Shown: in pieces, positions 17,066 through 24,910 of the stretch
Numbering within the stretch: position 1 is the first letter of the stretch
Layout: the number at the start of each line of letters is the position of its first letter
Assembly: GCA_937880805.1 (NCBI GenBank)
Contig: CALGRR010000087.1
Span: forward strand, 1-64,000
Length of the DNA stretch: 64,000 bases
DNA from: an uncultured Clostridia bacterium
Lineage (GTDB): Bacteria; Bacillota; Clostridia; Oscillospirales; Acutalibacteraceae
Reading direction: 5' to 3'
Translations under genes and position numbers: made by a program
The notes under the pieces: model-generated
What the model was told of the DNA's origin: nothing
The model's database searches: none
The model's input: the letters and a program-made list of their open reading frames with translations, nothing else

Positions 17066-17095
17066 TTGACTAAACAGAGTAAATTGTGATATTAT
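17066..17095 (+). promoter_or_regulatory. SigA promoter of the asd-dapA-dapB operon
   Basis: TTGACT (17066-17071) and TATTAT (17090-17095) are 18 bases apart. The leader of about 95 bases to the asd start shows no lysine-riboswitch or T-box features that I can recognise. Confidence 0.65.
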
Positions 17096-17197
17096 CTTAA
17101 TATTATAAATTGTTTTTGTCAAGGTCTATAATGACTTAAAAAATTTATGCAGAAATCGTTATTTTAATCAAATTATCCGAAAAGAGGTTTATGGTTT

Positions 17198-18286
17198 ATG
17201 AAAAACTACAATGTTGGTATTGTCGGTGCAACAGGTATGGTAGGTCAGCGTTTTATCACCCTTCTTGACGATCATCCCTGGTTTAATGTTGTTGCTCTTG
17301 CAGCAAGCCCCCGTTCAGCCGGCAAGGCTTATAAAGATGCAGTTGGCTCAAAATGGTGTATGGCAACTGAAATTCCCGAAAGAATCGGAAATTTAACTGT
17401 TATGGATGCAACGGCTGATATTGAAAAAATGGCTGCAGCAGTTGATTTTATTTTCTGTGCCGTTGATATGAAAAAGGATGAAATCAAAGCACTTGAGGAA
17501 GCCTATGCAAAAGCAGAATGCCCCGTTGTTTCAAACAACAGTGCTCACAGACATACACCCGATGTTCCTATGATTATTCCTGAACTTAACACAGAACATG
17601 CTAAAATCATTGATTCTCAGAAAAAGCGTCTCGGAACCGAAAGAGGCTTTATTGCAGTTAAGTCAAACTGTTCACTTCAGAGCTATGTTCCTGCACTTTA
17701 TCCCCTTAATGAGTTCGGTGTTAAGGATGTTCTTGTTTGCACATATCAGGCTATTTCCGGTGCCGGTAAAACATTTGAAACCTGGCCCGAAATGATTGAT
17801 AATGTTATTCCCTACATCGGCGGCGAAGAAGAAAAATCAGAAAAAGAGCCTCTTAAAATCTGGGGTAAGATTGAGGGAGATGAAATTGTTCCCGCAACAT
17901 CCCCCAATTTTACTGCACAGTGCCTTCGTGTTCCCGCTTCAGACGGTCATATGGCAGCGGTATTTGTAAGATTTGAAAACAAACCCTCAATAGATGAAAT
18001 CAAAAAGATTTGGAAGGACTTCAAAGGCTATCCTCAGGATGCCGAGCTTCCAAGTGCACCCAAGCAGTTCCTCAATTATTTTGAAGAAGATAATCTTCCA
18101 CAGACAAAACTCCAGAGAAATCTTGAGAACGGTATGGCTGTTTCGGTTGGCCGTCTCAGAGAAGATACACAGTTTGATTATAAATTTGTTTGTCTTTCAC
18201 ACAATACTCTCAGAGGTGCAGCAGGCGGTGCAGTTCTTATGGCTGAACAGCTTTGTGCACAGGGCTACATTAATCCCAAGGCTTAA
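17198..18286 (+). CDS. asd: Aspartate-semialdehyde dehydrogenase, archaeal/fungal type
   Basis: A 362-aa enzyme converting aspartyl phosphate to aspartate semialdehyde, the entry to lysine, threonine and methionine synthesis. The N-terminal Rossmann motif GIVGATGMVGQRF is followed by the catalytic Cys in KSNCSLQSYVPALYPL, then YQAISGAGKTFE and the His in ASDGHMAAVF. The SNCSLQ context and the length of about 360 match the archaeal/fungal-type branch rather than the 335-345 aa B. subtilis/E. coli forms. The start is the ATG at 17198; an ATG at 17191 lies too close to the AGAGG ribosome site. dapA starts 19 bases downstream. Confidence 0.92.
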   Translation: MKNYNVGIVGATGMVGQRFITLLDDHPWFNVVALAASPRSAGKAYKDAVGSKWCMATEIPERIGNLTVMDATADIEKMAAAVDFIFCAVDMKKDEIKALEEAYAKAECPVVSNNSAHRHTPDVPMIIPELNTEHAKIIDSQKKRLGTERGFIAVKSNCSLQSYVPALYPLNEFGVKDVLVCTYQAISGAGKTFETWPEMIDNVIPYIGGEEEKSEKEPLKIWGKIEGDEIVPATSPNFTAQCLRVPASDGHMAAVFVRFENKPSIDEIKKIWKDFKGYPQDAELPSAPKQFLNYFEEDNLPQTKLQRNLENGMAVSVGRLREDTQFDYKFVCLSHNTLRGAAGGAVLMAEQLCAQGYINPKA

Positions 18287-18305
18287 TTGACGAAAGGAGT
18301 CAACT

Positions 18306-19196
18306 ATGAAGCAAACTGTTTTTACCGGTGCGGGCGTTGCTATCGTAACCCCATTCACCGCTGATAACAAAGTAAACTATGAAAAGCTTGCAGAGCTTCT
18401 TGAATTTCAGATTGCCAACGGTACCGATGCTATCGTTATATGCGGAACAACCGGCGAAGGCTCAACCCTTGATCACGAAGAGCATTCGGAAGCAATCAGA
18501 TATACCGTTGAAGTTGTAAATAAGAGAATCCCCGTTATTGCAGGCACGGGAAGCAACGATTCAAATTATGCCGTTAAGCTTTCAAATGAGGCTGAAAAGG
18601 CAGGCGTTGACGCTCTTCTTTCTGTTACGCCTTATTATAATAAAACCTCACAGAGAGGTCTTATTCAGCATTATAATTATATTGCAGACAGAGTAAGCGT
18701 TCCCATTATCACATATAATGTTCCTTCAAGAACAGGCGTTAATATTCTTCCCGAAACTTATGTTGAGCTTGCAAAGCACCCCCGCATTGTGGGCACAAAA
18801 GAAGCCAGCGGAGATATTTCTGCCGTTGCAAAAACAATTTCTCTTTGCGGACCCGATTTCTCGGTTTATTCAGGCAATGACGATCAGGTAACTGCTCTTA
18901 TGTCTTTGGGCGGCAAGGGCAGCATCTCTGTTCTTTCAAACATTCTTCCCAAGGTTGCTCACGATATTCCCGCAAAATTCCTTGCAGGCGATTATCAGGG
19001 CAGCCGTAACCTTCAGCTTGAATATCTTGACCTTTGCAATAATCTTTTTATTGATGTTAATCCCATTCCCATTAAAGAAGCTATGAATATGATTGGTATG
19101 GAGGTTGGTGATTGCAGACTTCCTCTTTACAGAATGACTGATGAGGCAAGAGAAAAGCTTTATAAATCCCTTGCAAAGCACGGATTGGTAAAATAA
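18306..19196 (+). CDS. dapA: 4-hydroxy-tetrahydrodipicolinate synthase
   Basis: A 296-aa Schiff-base aldolase that condenses pyruvate with aspartate semialdehyde. Visible features are GTTGEGSTLDHEEH, VIAGTGSNDSNYA, LLSVTPYYNKTSQRGL with the proton-relay Tyr, ITYNVPSRTGVNI, and the catalytic Lys in IVGTKEASGDIS. Length is standard. AAAGGAG precedes the start. It sits between asd and dapB and supplies the substrate of dapB. Confidence 0.96.
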   Translation: MKQTVFTGAGVAIVTPFTADNKVNYEKLAELLEFQIANGTDAIVICGTTGEGSTLDHEEHSEAIRYTVEVVNKRIPVIAGTGSNDSNYAVKLSNEAEKAGVDALLSVTPYYNKTSQRGLIQHYNYIADRVSVPIITYNVPSRTGVNILPETYVELAKHPRIVGTKEASGDISAVAKTISLCGPDFSVYSGNDDQVTALMSLGGKGSISVLSNILPKVAHDIPAKFLAGDYQGSRNLQLEYLDLCNNLFIDVNPIPIKEAMNMIGMEVGDCRLPLYRMTDEAREKLYKSLAKHGLVK

Positions 19197-19215
19197 ATCA
19201 TTCGAGGTATTTTAA

Positions 19216-19980
19216 ATGACTGGAATTATATTAAGCGGATGTAACGGAAAAATGGGCAGAGCTGTTACACTTTGTGTTGACGGCTTGCAGGATTGCGAAA
19301 TCGTTTGCGGAATTGATTTATATACCGAAACCGTAAATTCATATCCCGTTTATTCATCCCCTATGCTTATTCCGCAGGAAATAACAGATAAAGCGGATGT
19401 AATTATTGATTTTTCCAATCCCTCCGCACTTGGCGGACTTCTTGAATTTGCTGTTGAAAATTCTATACCTGCGGTTATTTCAACAACCGGACTTAATGAT
19501 TCTCAGGTTTCTCTCATCAAAAAAGCGGCAAATAAGATTCCCGTATTTTTCAGTGCAAATATGTCACTCGGTGTTAATCTTATTTGTGAGCTTGCAAAAA
19601 AAGCCGCAAAAGTTCTTGGCGACTCATTTGATATAGAAATTGTTGAAATGCATCATAATCAAAAAATTGATGCACCGAGCGGTACGGCACTTATGATTGC
19701 CGATGCGATCAAAAAAGAGCTTGATGATGATATAAACTATGAATATAACCGCCAGTCAAAGCGTGAGAAAAGAACAAAAAACGAAATCGGCATTCACGCC
19801 GTCAGAGGCGGAACAATAACCGGTGAGCACGAAATTATCTTTGCAGGGCTTGATGAAATAATTAAGATTTCACACAGTGCAAGAAGCAAATCACTTTTTG
19901 CAACCGGTGCAGTCAATGCTGCAAAATATCTTTGCGGTAAGGATGCAGGATTCTATAATATGGCAGATATGCTTAAGTGA
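19216..19980 (+). CDS. dapB: 4-hydroxy-tetrahydrodipicolinate reductase
   Basis: A 254-aa NAD(P)H-dependent reductase producing tetrahydrodipicolinate. It starts with the nucleotide-binding motif ILSGCNGKMGRAV, and has VIDFSNPSALGGLLEFAV, the substrate-binding VEMHHNQKIDAPSGTALMIA (His-His and the Lys of the KxDAPSGTA motif) and GGTITGEHEIIFAG near the end. It lies 19 bases after dapA and 17 bases before the ACT-domain gene. Confidence 0.95.
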   Translation: MTGIILSGCNGKMGRAVTLCVDGLQDCEIVCGIDLYTETVNSYPVYSSPMLIPQEITDKADVIIDFSNPSALGGLLEFAVENSIPAVISTTGLNDSQVSLIKKAANKIPVFFSANMSLGVNLICELAKKAAKVLGDSFDIEIVEMHHNQKIDAPSGTALMIADAIKKELDDDINYEYNRQSKREKRTKNEIGIHAVRGGTITGEHEIIFAGLDEIIKISHSARSKSLFATGAVNAAKYLCGKDAGFYNMADMLK

Positions 19981-19997
19981 TGGGTCGGAGGTATAAA

Positions 19998-20462
19998 ATG
20001 AAGCTTGTTGATAATATTTTTATAACAGAAGATGTTACGCTTTTTTCTCTTTGTGACTCCCCCGCTGATATTGCTCATATTGCAGAGGTTTTCAAAATGA
20101 TTGCCGATGCCGGAATTGATGTTGATATGATTTCACAGTTTCCGCTCAGCGGCTCAAGTTCGGGCTTTTCGTTTACGGTCAGCGATAATGATTTCGTTTC
20201 CGTTCTCGCAATAGCATCAGAACTCAGGAACAAGAATCCCAAAACCAAAATCAGCGTAAGCAGCGGCAACTGCAAGCTTACAGTAAGCGGTGAAGCAATG
20301 AGAAACACCCCCGGTGTATCTGCTAAAGTATTTAAAGCGGCTGCAAGCGTTGGTGCGGATGTCAGAATGATTACCACATCTGAAATCGAGATTGCAATGC
20401 TTGTTGTTAAATCAGATGTTGACGAAGTTGTTGCGGCGATTGAAAAAGAATTTGCCGAATAA
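19998..20462 (+). CDS. Stand-alone ACT-domain protein resembling the aspartokinase regulatory region
   Basis: A 154-aa protein that looks like a pair of ACT domains: an N-terminal one (VTLFSLCDSPADIAHIAEVF) and a C-terminal one (KLTVSGEAMRNTPGVSAKVF, GADVRMITTSEIEIAMLVVK) closely similar to the second ACT domain of lysine-sensitive aspartokinases. No kinase domain is present. GGAGG at 19987-19991 sets the start at 19998. As last gene of asd-dapA-dapB it may be a lysine sensor, perhaps binding an aspartokinase encoded elsewhere, by analogy with aspartokinase beta subunits; this is inference. Confidence 0.8.
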   Translation: MKLVDNIFITEDVTLFSLCDSPADIAHIAEVFKMIADAGIDVDMISQFPLSGSSSGFSFTVSDNDFVSVLAIASELRNKNPKTKISVSSGNCKLTVSGEAMRNTPGVSAKVFKAAASVGADVRMITTSEIEIAMLVVKSDVDEVVAAIEKEFAE

Positions 20463-20468
20463 ATAATT

Positions 20469-20496
20469 AAAGCCACCCATTCGGGTGGCTTTTCTG
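20469..20496 (+). terminator. Terminator of the lysine-pathway operon
   Basis: A 9-10 bp GC-rich stem (20469-20478 with 20483-20492) with an ATTC loop is followed by TTTTCTG. It also lies right after the stop of the convergent secreted-protein gene. Confidence 0.85.
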
Positions 20497-20497
20497 T

Positions 20498-21361
20498 TTA
20501 GAAATCAACCTTATAATGATGAACAAAAACTCCGATGACCTTATTATAATCCAATATATGCATATTTGAGCCGTCTTCGGTCTGGCAGAAGGTTATGCCT
20601 TCAGCTTCAACATTTTCTCCGCCTACATTTCTTTCTGCTGCGAGTGAAACTTCACCGGTTTTAACATCTACTTTAAGAATATTCTTGAAATCGCCGTTAT
20701 CTTCAATATCATATGATAAATAAAGATTTCCGTTATAAAACTCTCCGCCCTGAATTCTGTCAATAATGCCCATACCTTTTAAGGGTATTTCTTTGACAGG
20801 CTTCATCGAGTCATTAACATCATAAACATATATTGTATCGGCGTTGCTCCATTTGGAAGTATAAAGATAGCCCGTTACCGAATCAACGGCACACCAGGGC
20901 ACACCGTCATCTAAATCATCACAGGAAAGCTCATAAACTTCACCGGTGGGTTTTAAGGTTTCGCAATCAAAAACAACGATGCAGGGATAAATATATTCAT
21001 CGCTGTCTTCAACGGATGCATATATTTTATTGTTATAATAGCTTATTCCTCCGATATGGTCATTGCCTCTTTCCGAGCATTCATCAGGCAGAGGATTAAG
21101 AACGCTTTTAACAATTTTCATATCGTCCACGGTGAACTTTGCAAGACCGGTTAAATTAAGTGCTGTAATAGCACCGCTTGTGTAATAATACTCACCGTCG
21201 TTTGTTATTCCCTGACCCATTAACAGAGCTTTTTCAAAAACAAAGCAATTCTGTGAAACCAATTCGGCAGAATCGGTGCTTTGTGCAACGGGGCTTGTTA
21301 ACAATGTAATCAGCAAAAGAGGAAGCGTTAAAACTGACCAGATTTTTCTGATAATAAACAT
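20498..21361 (-). CDS. Predicted secreted beta-propeller-like protein
   Basis: A 287-aa protein with an N-terminal hydrophobic segment (about residues 4-24, ending near SPVAQS) that looks like a signal peptide or anchor. The remainder has repeated beta-rich units of about 45-50 residues with motifs such as GITNDGEYYYTSG, GGISYYNNKIYASV, DSVTGYLYTSKWS and GGEFYNGNLYLSYD, typical of YVTN/NHL-like propellers. No catalytic motif is visible and I do not know the function. The ATG at 21361 has AAGAAGGGTG upstream; a GTG 9 bases earlier lies inside that site. It follows the cyclophilin gene. Confidence 0.75.
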   Translation of the reverse strand: MFIIRKIWSVLTLPLLLITLLTSPVAQSTDSAELVSQNCFVFEKALLMGQGITNDGEYYYTSGAITALNLTGLAKFTVDDMKIVKSVLNPLPDECSERGNDHIGGISYYNNKIYASVEDSDEYIYPCIVVFDCETLKPTGEVYELSCDDLDDGVPWCAVDSVTGYLYTSKWSNADTIYVYDVNDSMKPVKEIPLKGMGIIDRIQGGEFYNGNLYLSYDIEDNGDFKNILKVDVKTGEVSLAAERNVGGENVEAEGITFCQTEDGSNMHILDYNKVIGVFVHHYKVDF

Positions 21362-21385
21362 ATATATCACCCTTCTTAAATTTTA

Positions 21386-21408
21386 AGCCCCTTGCATATC
21401 AAGGGGCT
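21386..21408 (-). terminator. Hairpin after the cyclophilin gene
   Basis: A 9-bp perfect stem (21386-21394 with 21400-21408) has a 5-base loop. The leftward tail is TTAAAATTT, so termination may be partial. Confidence 0.55.
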
Positions 21409-21414
21409 GTTAAA

Positions 21415-22011
21415 TTACAACACAGATATATCAATGCCGTTGATAACAACATCTTCGATGGGCTTATCACCGTAACCGGTTTTAACCGATGCGATTGCGT
21501 CAACAACATCCATACCTTCGATAACCTGACCGAATACAGTATGCTTGAAATCAAGCCAGGGTGTGCCTCCGAGAGCTTTATAATCCTCAACGCACTTCGT
21601 GGGGAAGCCTCTGTCTGAAAGCTGTTCCATTTGTGAAATAAGGCTGCTGTCAACCTCTTTTGCCTGAACAATAAAGAACTGGCTGCCGTTAGTGCAGGGA
21701 CCGGCGTTTGCCATAGCTAATGCACCGCATATATTATGATAATCAACGCTGAATTCATCCTCAAAGCTTTTGCCCCAGATGCTTTCACCGCCACGGCCAC
21801 TTCCGTCGGGGTCACCGCCTTGTATCATAAAATCGGGAATTACTCTGTGAAATATAATTCCGTTATAGTATCCGTTTTTGGCGTGAGTTGTAAAGTTTTC
21901 TACAGCTTTGGGTGCAGCATCGGGGAAAAGCAGAATTTTTATTTCTCCGAGAGTTGTTTTCATTGTTGCTACTGTATCACCTGCTGCTGCAGGTCTTATC
22001 TGTTTGCTCAT
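21415..22011 (-). CDS. Cyclophilin-type peptidyl-prolyl cis-trans isomerase
   Basis: A 198-aa cytoplasmic cyclophilin that catalyses prolyl isomerisation. The active-site region IIFHRVIPDFMIQGGDPDGS (about residues 52-71) includes the catalytic Arg, and LAMANAGPCTNGSQFFIV and KHTVFGQVIEGMDVVDAI follow. The segment between the latter two is longer than in minimal cyclophilins, a feature common in Clostridia. AGGTG precedes the ATG, and no signal peptide is present. Confidence 0.92.
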   Translation of the reverse strand: MSKQIRPAAAGDTVATMKTTLGEIKILLFPDAAPKAVENFTTHAKNGYYNGIIFHRVIPDFMIQGGDPDGSGRGGESIWGKSFEDEFSVDYHNICGALAMANAGPCTNGSQFFIVQAKEVDSSLISQMEQLSDRGFPTKCVEDYKALGGTPWLDFKHTVFGQVIEGMDVVDAIASVKTGYGDKPIEDVVINGIDISVL

Positions 22012-22033
22012 TTTTAATCACCTGAATTGTAAT

Positions 22034-23662
22034 TTATTTGCTTGGTTCATATTTATCGGAAAGTGACATAAAGTCAACCTTTGCCATCTTTGTTCTCGGG
22101 AAGCTTTCCATAACTTCAATTTTTCTGGGGCAAGAGAATCTGGCAAGATTCTTTTTGCAGTAAGTCTGTATCTGATTGATTGCATCTGATTGACTTATAT
22201 TTCCTTTAAGAGTCACACAAAGTTTTACGCAAGGCTTATTCTTGATATATCCCTGCACGGCACAAGCCTCGTTAACAAAAGGAAGGTGAAGAACTGCATT
22301 CTCAATATCGGAAGGATAGACGTTATAGCCTGAAATAATAATCATTCTTTTCTTTCTTCCTGTAAAGAAAACAAAACCGTCGCTGTCTTTATATCCGAGA
22401 TCACCCGTAAGCACCCAGCGAACACCGTTTTTATCAATGTATACGCCATCGTTTCTCACCGTGTTATCACCGTTGTAATATCCAAGCATGGCGGTATCAC
22501 CGCATACCACAATTTCACCCGTTTGCCCGGCAGGAAGACGGTTTTTCATTTCGTCCCATATTTCAACCTTAATATCGCCAAGCGGTTTGCCGATTGAATC
22601 TTCTCTGCAATTCTCATAAGTATTAACGGTGCAGACAGAGGAAACTTCAGTTAAACCGTAGCCTCTGAAAAGCTTTCCGTTACCGCCGTTTTTGGCAACG
22701 GTTGCATTAAATTCCTTAACAAGCTTTTCTGAAAGAAAATCACCGCCGCAGAAAACAAGACGCAGATTTTTAAGATGCGGACCATCAAAACCTTTATCTT
22801 CCATAAGCTTTTTAAACATATTCGGAACACCGAGAACAAAAGTAACCTTATGTTTTTTCATATGCTTATTAGCTGTTTCAGCATTGAATTGAGGCATAGG
22901 AATTGAAGTGAATCCGTGAGTTATCGGGAAATGCATTGCAATCCCAAGGCCGAAGGCGTGAAACATCGGCAGAACAAAAAGAGAATACTCATCCCCTGCT
23001 TTGTGAGGAACATCAAGAGCATTGAGCTTTTCTGAAAGATTATTCAGATTGTTGCTTGAAAGCATTATTGTTTTGCTTTTTCCGGTTGTGCCGCCGCCAT
23101 GAAGATATACGGCAATCTGAGCACCGTCGTGGCAGTCAACTGATTTTTTGCCTTTGCCGGCAGAAACAGCTTTTAAATACTTTATTGAGTTTTTAAAAGA
23201 ATTGACGCCTTTGCCTTTTACTTTTTCAAAAACTCTTAAGGCAGGCACAATCGGTGCAAGAACATAATCCGAGTTTGAACAGATTATGCAGGGAATACCG
23301 GTTTGATTAAGCATATCGGCATAATCTGCTGCTAAAATATCAAGAATAAAAATTGCCTTTGATTTTGTTGTTTCAATGTTTTCTTTAAGAACATCTGGTG
23401 ATGTAAGCGGATGAACTATATTTGCTATTACACCGATTTTATTAAGTGCATAAAACGTTACAAAACCGTGAACAACATTAGGCAGAAAAACCGTAACGGA
23501 ATCACCGCTTTTTATTCCGATAGAATTAATATATGCAGCGATTGCATCAGCATCACTGATAATCCTTGAAAGCTTGATTCTGCTTCCGAAAGCAAGTACA
23601 GCATCAAAATCGCCGAGGCGTTTTGCGTGCATTTTTAAATAATCATAACAAGTCAGATTCAT
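22034..23662 (-). CDS. AMP-binding acyl-CoA synthetase/ligase
   Basis: A 542-aa adenylate-forming enzyme that activates a carboxylic acid, probably a fatty acid, to an acyl-AMP and then acyl-CoA. The P-loop motif reads GGGTTGKSKTIMLSS (Ser replaces the usual Pro), the adenine site is FRGYGLTEVSSV, the hinge region is TGDLGYKDSDGFVFFTGRKK and the C-terminal catalytic Lys is in PRTKMAKVDF. The substrate cannot be read from sequence. An ATG at 23680 is only about eight bases from the predicted transcription start; the in-frame ATG at 23662 was preferred, though neither has a good ribosome site. It is apparently monocistronic. Confidence 0.85.
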   Translation of the reverse strand: MNLTCYDYLKMHAKRLGDFDAVLAFGSRIKLSRIISDADAIAAYINSIGIKSGDSVTVFLPNVVHGFVTFYALNKIGVIANIVHPLTSPDVLKENIETTKSKAIFILDILAADYADMLNQTGIPCIICSNSDYVLAPIVPALRVFEKVKGKGVNSFKNSIKYLKAVSAGKGKKSVDCHDGAQIAVYLHGGGTTGKSKTIMLSSNNLNNLSEKLNALDVPHKAGDEYSLFVLPMFHAFGLGIAMHFPITHGFTSIPMPQFNAETANKHMKKHKVTFVLGVPNMFKKLMEDKGFDGPHLKNLRLVFCGGDFLSEKLVKEFNATVAKNGGNGKLFRGYGLTEVSSVCTVNTYENCREDSIGKPLGDIKVEIWDEMKNRLPAGQTGEIVVCGDTAMLGYYNGDNTVRNDGVYIDKNGVRWVLTGDLGYKDSDGFVFFTGRKKRMIIISGYNVYPSDIENAVLHLPFVNEACAVQGYIKNKPCVKLCVTLKGNISQSDAINQIQTYCKKNLARFSCPRKIEVMESFPRTKMAKVDFMSLSDKYEPSK

Positions 23663-23694
23663 AAAGCCATACCAATCCATTATTTATTGCAATA

Positions 23695-23723
23695 ATATTA
23701 TCAATTTTAGAAATAATTGTCAA
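23695..23723 (-). promoter_or_regulatory. SigA promoter of the acyl-CoA synthetase gene
   Basis: Read leftward, a perfect TTGACA (23718-23723) and TAATAT (23695-23700) are 17 bases apart. Transcription should begin near 23688. Confidence 0.8.
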
Positions 23724-23757
23724 TCTGTAGACAGCTTATTTAATAAAAGATTAACAA

Positions 23758-24762
23758 TCAGCCGTGTATATTGTTTGTCAGTTTTATATTTCCGCTGTCA
23801 TCAAACGATGCAATAATACCGTTATTATCATAGGTCGCATAAAACGGAACTTTTGCACTCATTGTTAAATTCCATTTAACATTAGGATAAACCTTACCGA
23901 GCTGGTTTGTTACAATGGCTATTTCGGGCTTCAGAACAGAGAGAAAATCAGCCGAAGATGATCCGAAATATCCGTGATGTCCTATTTTGAGCAAATCAAT
24001 ATCCCCTACCAGCGGTGCAACGACATCTTCAAGACCCGTTGACTTTGTTATATCGGAAGCGAGAAAGGCGGATTTATTTCCTTTGATAATTTTTACTCCG
24101 ACGCTTGATGCATTTTCTCCTTTACCTGCAAAATTATCAGATGTTACTGTGTTATAAAACTGAATCTTAAAATCTCCGAATTCAAATTCTTCATCAGGCA
24201 AATCGCTGATAACCGGAACGTTGAGCTTATTTAAGTTTGATATTATGCTGCTATAGGTTTTATCAATTTCCCATCTTTCTGTTTCATAACCCTTTGCAAT
24301 AACCGGATTGAATTCTTTAAAATAAGCTTTTTCTATTTTGATTGAAGGGTCACAGATTACTGCGTTGAACGAACCTATATGGTCATAATGATAATGTGTG
24401 CCGAGAATAAAATCAAGAACAGCATAGCCCTCTTCGTTACCCGCAGCTTTTTTAATATATTCAACAACTTCGCTTTCATAGCCTTTGTACGGCGATTTTC
24501 TTCTGGGGTTATTGTTACCCTCTCCTGCATCAATAAGGGCAAATTTGCCGTTACTTTCAAGCAGAATTGCATCAGAATTTGCGGTGTTAAGAAAATGAAT
24601 TCTGTCATCACCGTTTTTTCTGTCAAATTTTTCTTGCTCAACGGTAAACCTGCGGCAGTAATTATTTCCGATTGCAACGGTTGCAATATCAAGTATAAAT
24701 ATCGCTGCCATCAGCGGAACAATAATCCAGGTTGCTATTTTTTTTGCTTTTTCTTTATTCAT
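23758..24762 (-). CDS. ComEC-like metallo-beta-lactamase-fold hydrolase, membrane-anchored
   Basis: A 334-aa protein with one N-terminal membrane segment (about residues 10-34) and an extracytoplasmic metallo-beta-lactamase domain. Metal motifs are THYHYDHIGS (HxHxDH, near residue 131), the Asp in LASDITKS and LKIGHHGYFGSSS. The domain order resembles the soluble C-terminal part of the competence protein ComEC; stand-alone versions of this type are common in Clostridia and may be nucleases. It lacks the ComEC channel, so DNA uptake is not implied. A second homologue lies at 44731-45666. ACGGAG precedes the ATG. Confidence 0.85.
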   Translation of the reverse strand: MNKEKAKKIATWIIVPLMAAIFILDIATVAIGNNYCRRFTVEQEKFDRKNGDDRIHFLNTANSDAILLESNGKFALIDAGEGNNNPRRKSPYKGYESEVVEYIKKAAGNEEGYAVLDFILGTHYHYDHIGSFNAVICDPSIKIEKAYFKEFNPVIAKGYETERWEIDKTYSSIISNLNKLNVPVISDLPDEEFEFGDFKIQFYNTVTSDNFAGKGENASSVGVKIIKGNKSAFLASDITKSTGLEDVVAPLVGDIDLLKIGHHGYFGSSSADFLSVLKPEIAIVTNQLGKVYPNVKWNLTMSAKVPFYATYDNNGIIASFDDSGNIKLTNNIHG

Positions 24763-24859
24763 TATCTACTCCGTAATTTTTAATCCAAAATATTTTAACA
24801 TAAATAAAAGAATTTTACTATACTTTGAGCAAAACTTTTTAAAAACATCTTGTATACTT

Positions 24860-24888
24860 TTGATTTTTAATGTAAACTGTAGTTATAT
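24860..24888 (+). promoter_or_regulatory. Candidate SigA promoter of the SulP-like gene
   Basis: TTGATT (24860-24865) and TTATAT (24883-24888) are 17 bases apart. Transcription would begin near 24895, which excludes any start codon at 24860 and supports the TTG at 24911. Confidence 0.55.
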
Positions 24889-24910
24889 TTCAGAAAAAAG
24901 AGGAATTGAT

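Noticed and set aside
17096..17197. Possible lysine riboswitch or T-box before asd
   Set aside because: The leader of about 100 bases is too short and lacks the conserved elements of either class.
24860..24910. Extended N-terminus of the SulP-like protein from the TTG at 24860
   Set aside because: TTGATT at 24860 is more likely the -35 of the gene's promoter, and a later TTG at 24911 has a ribosome site.
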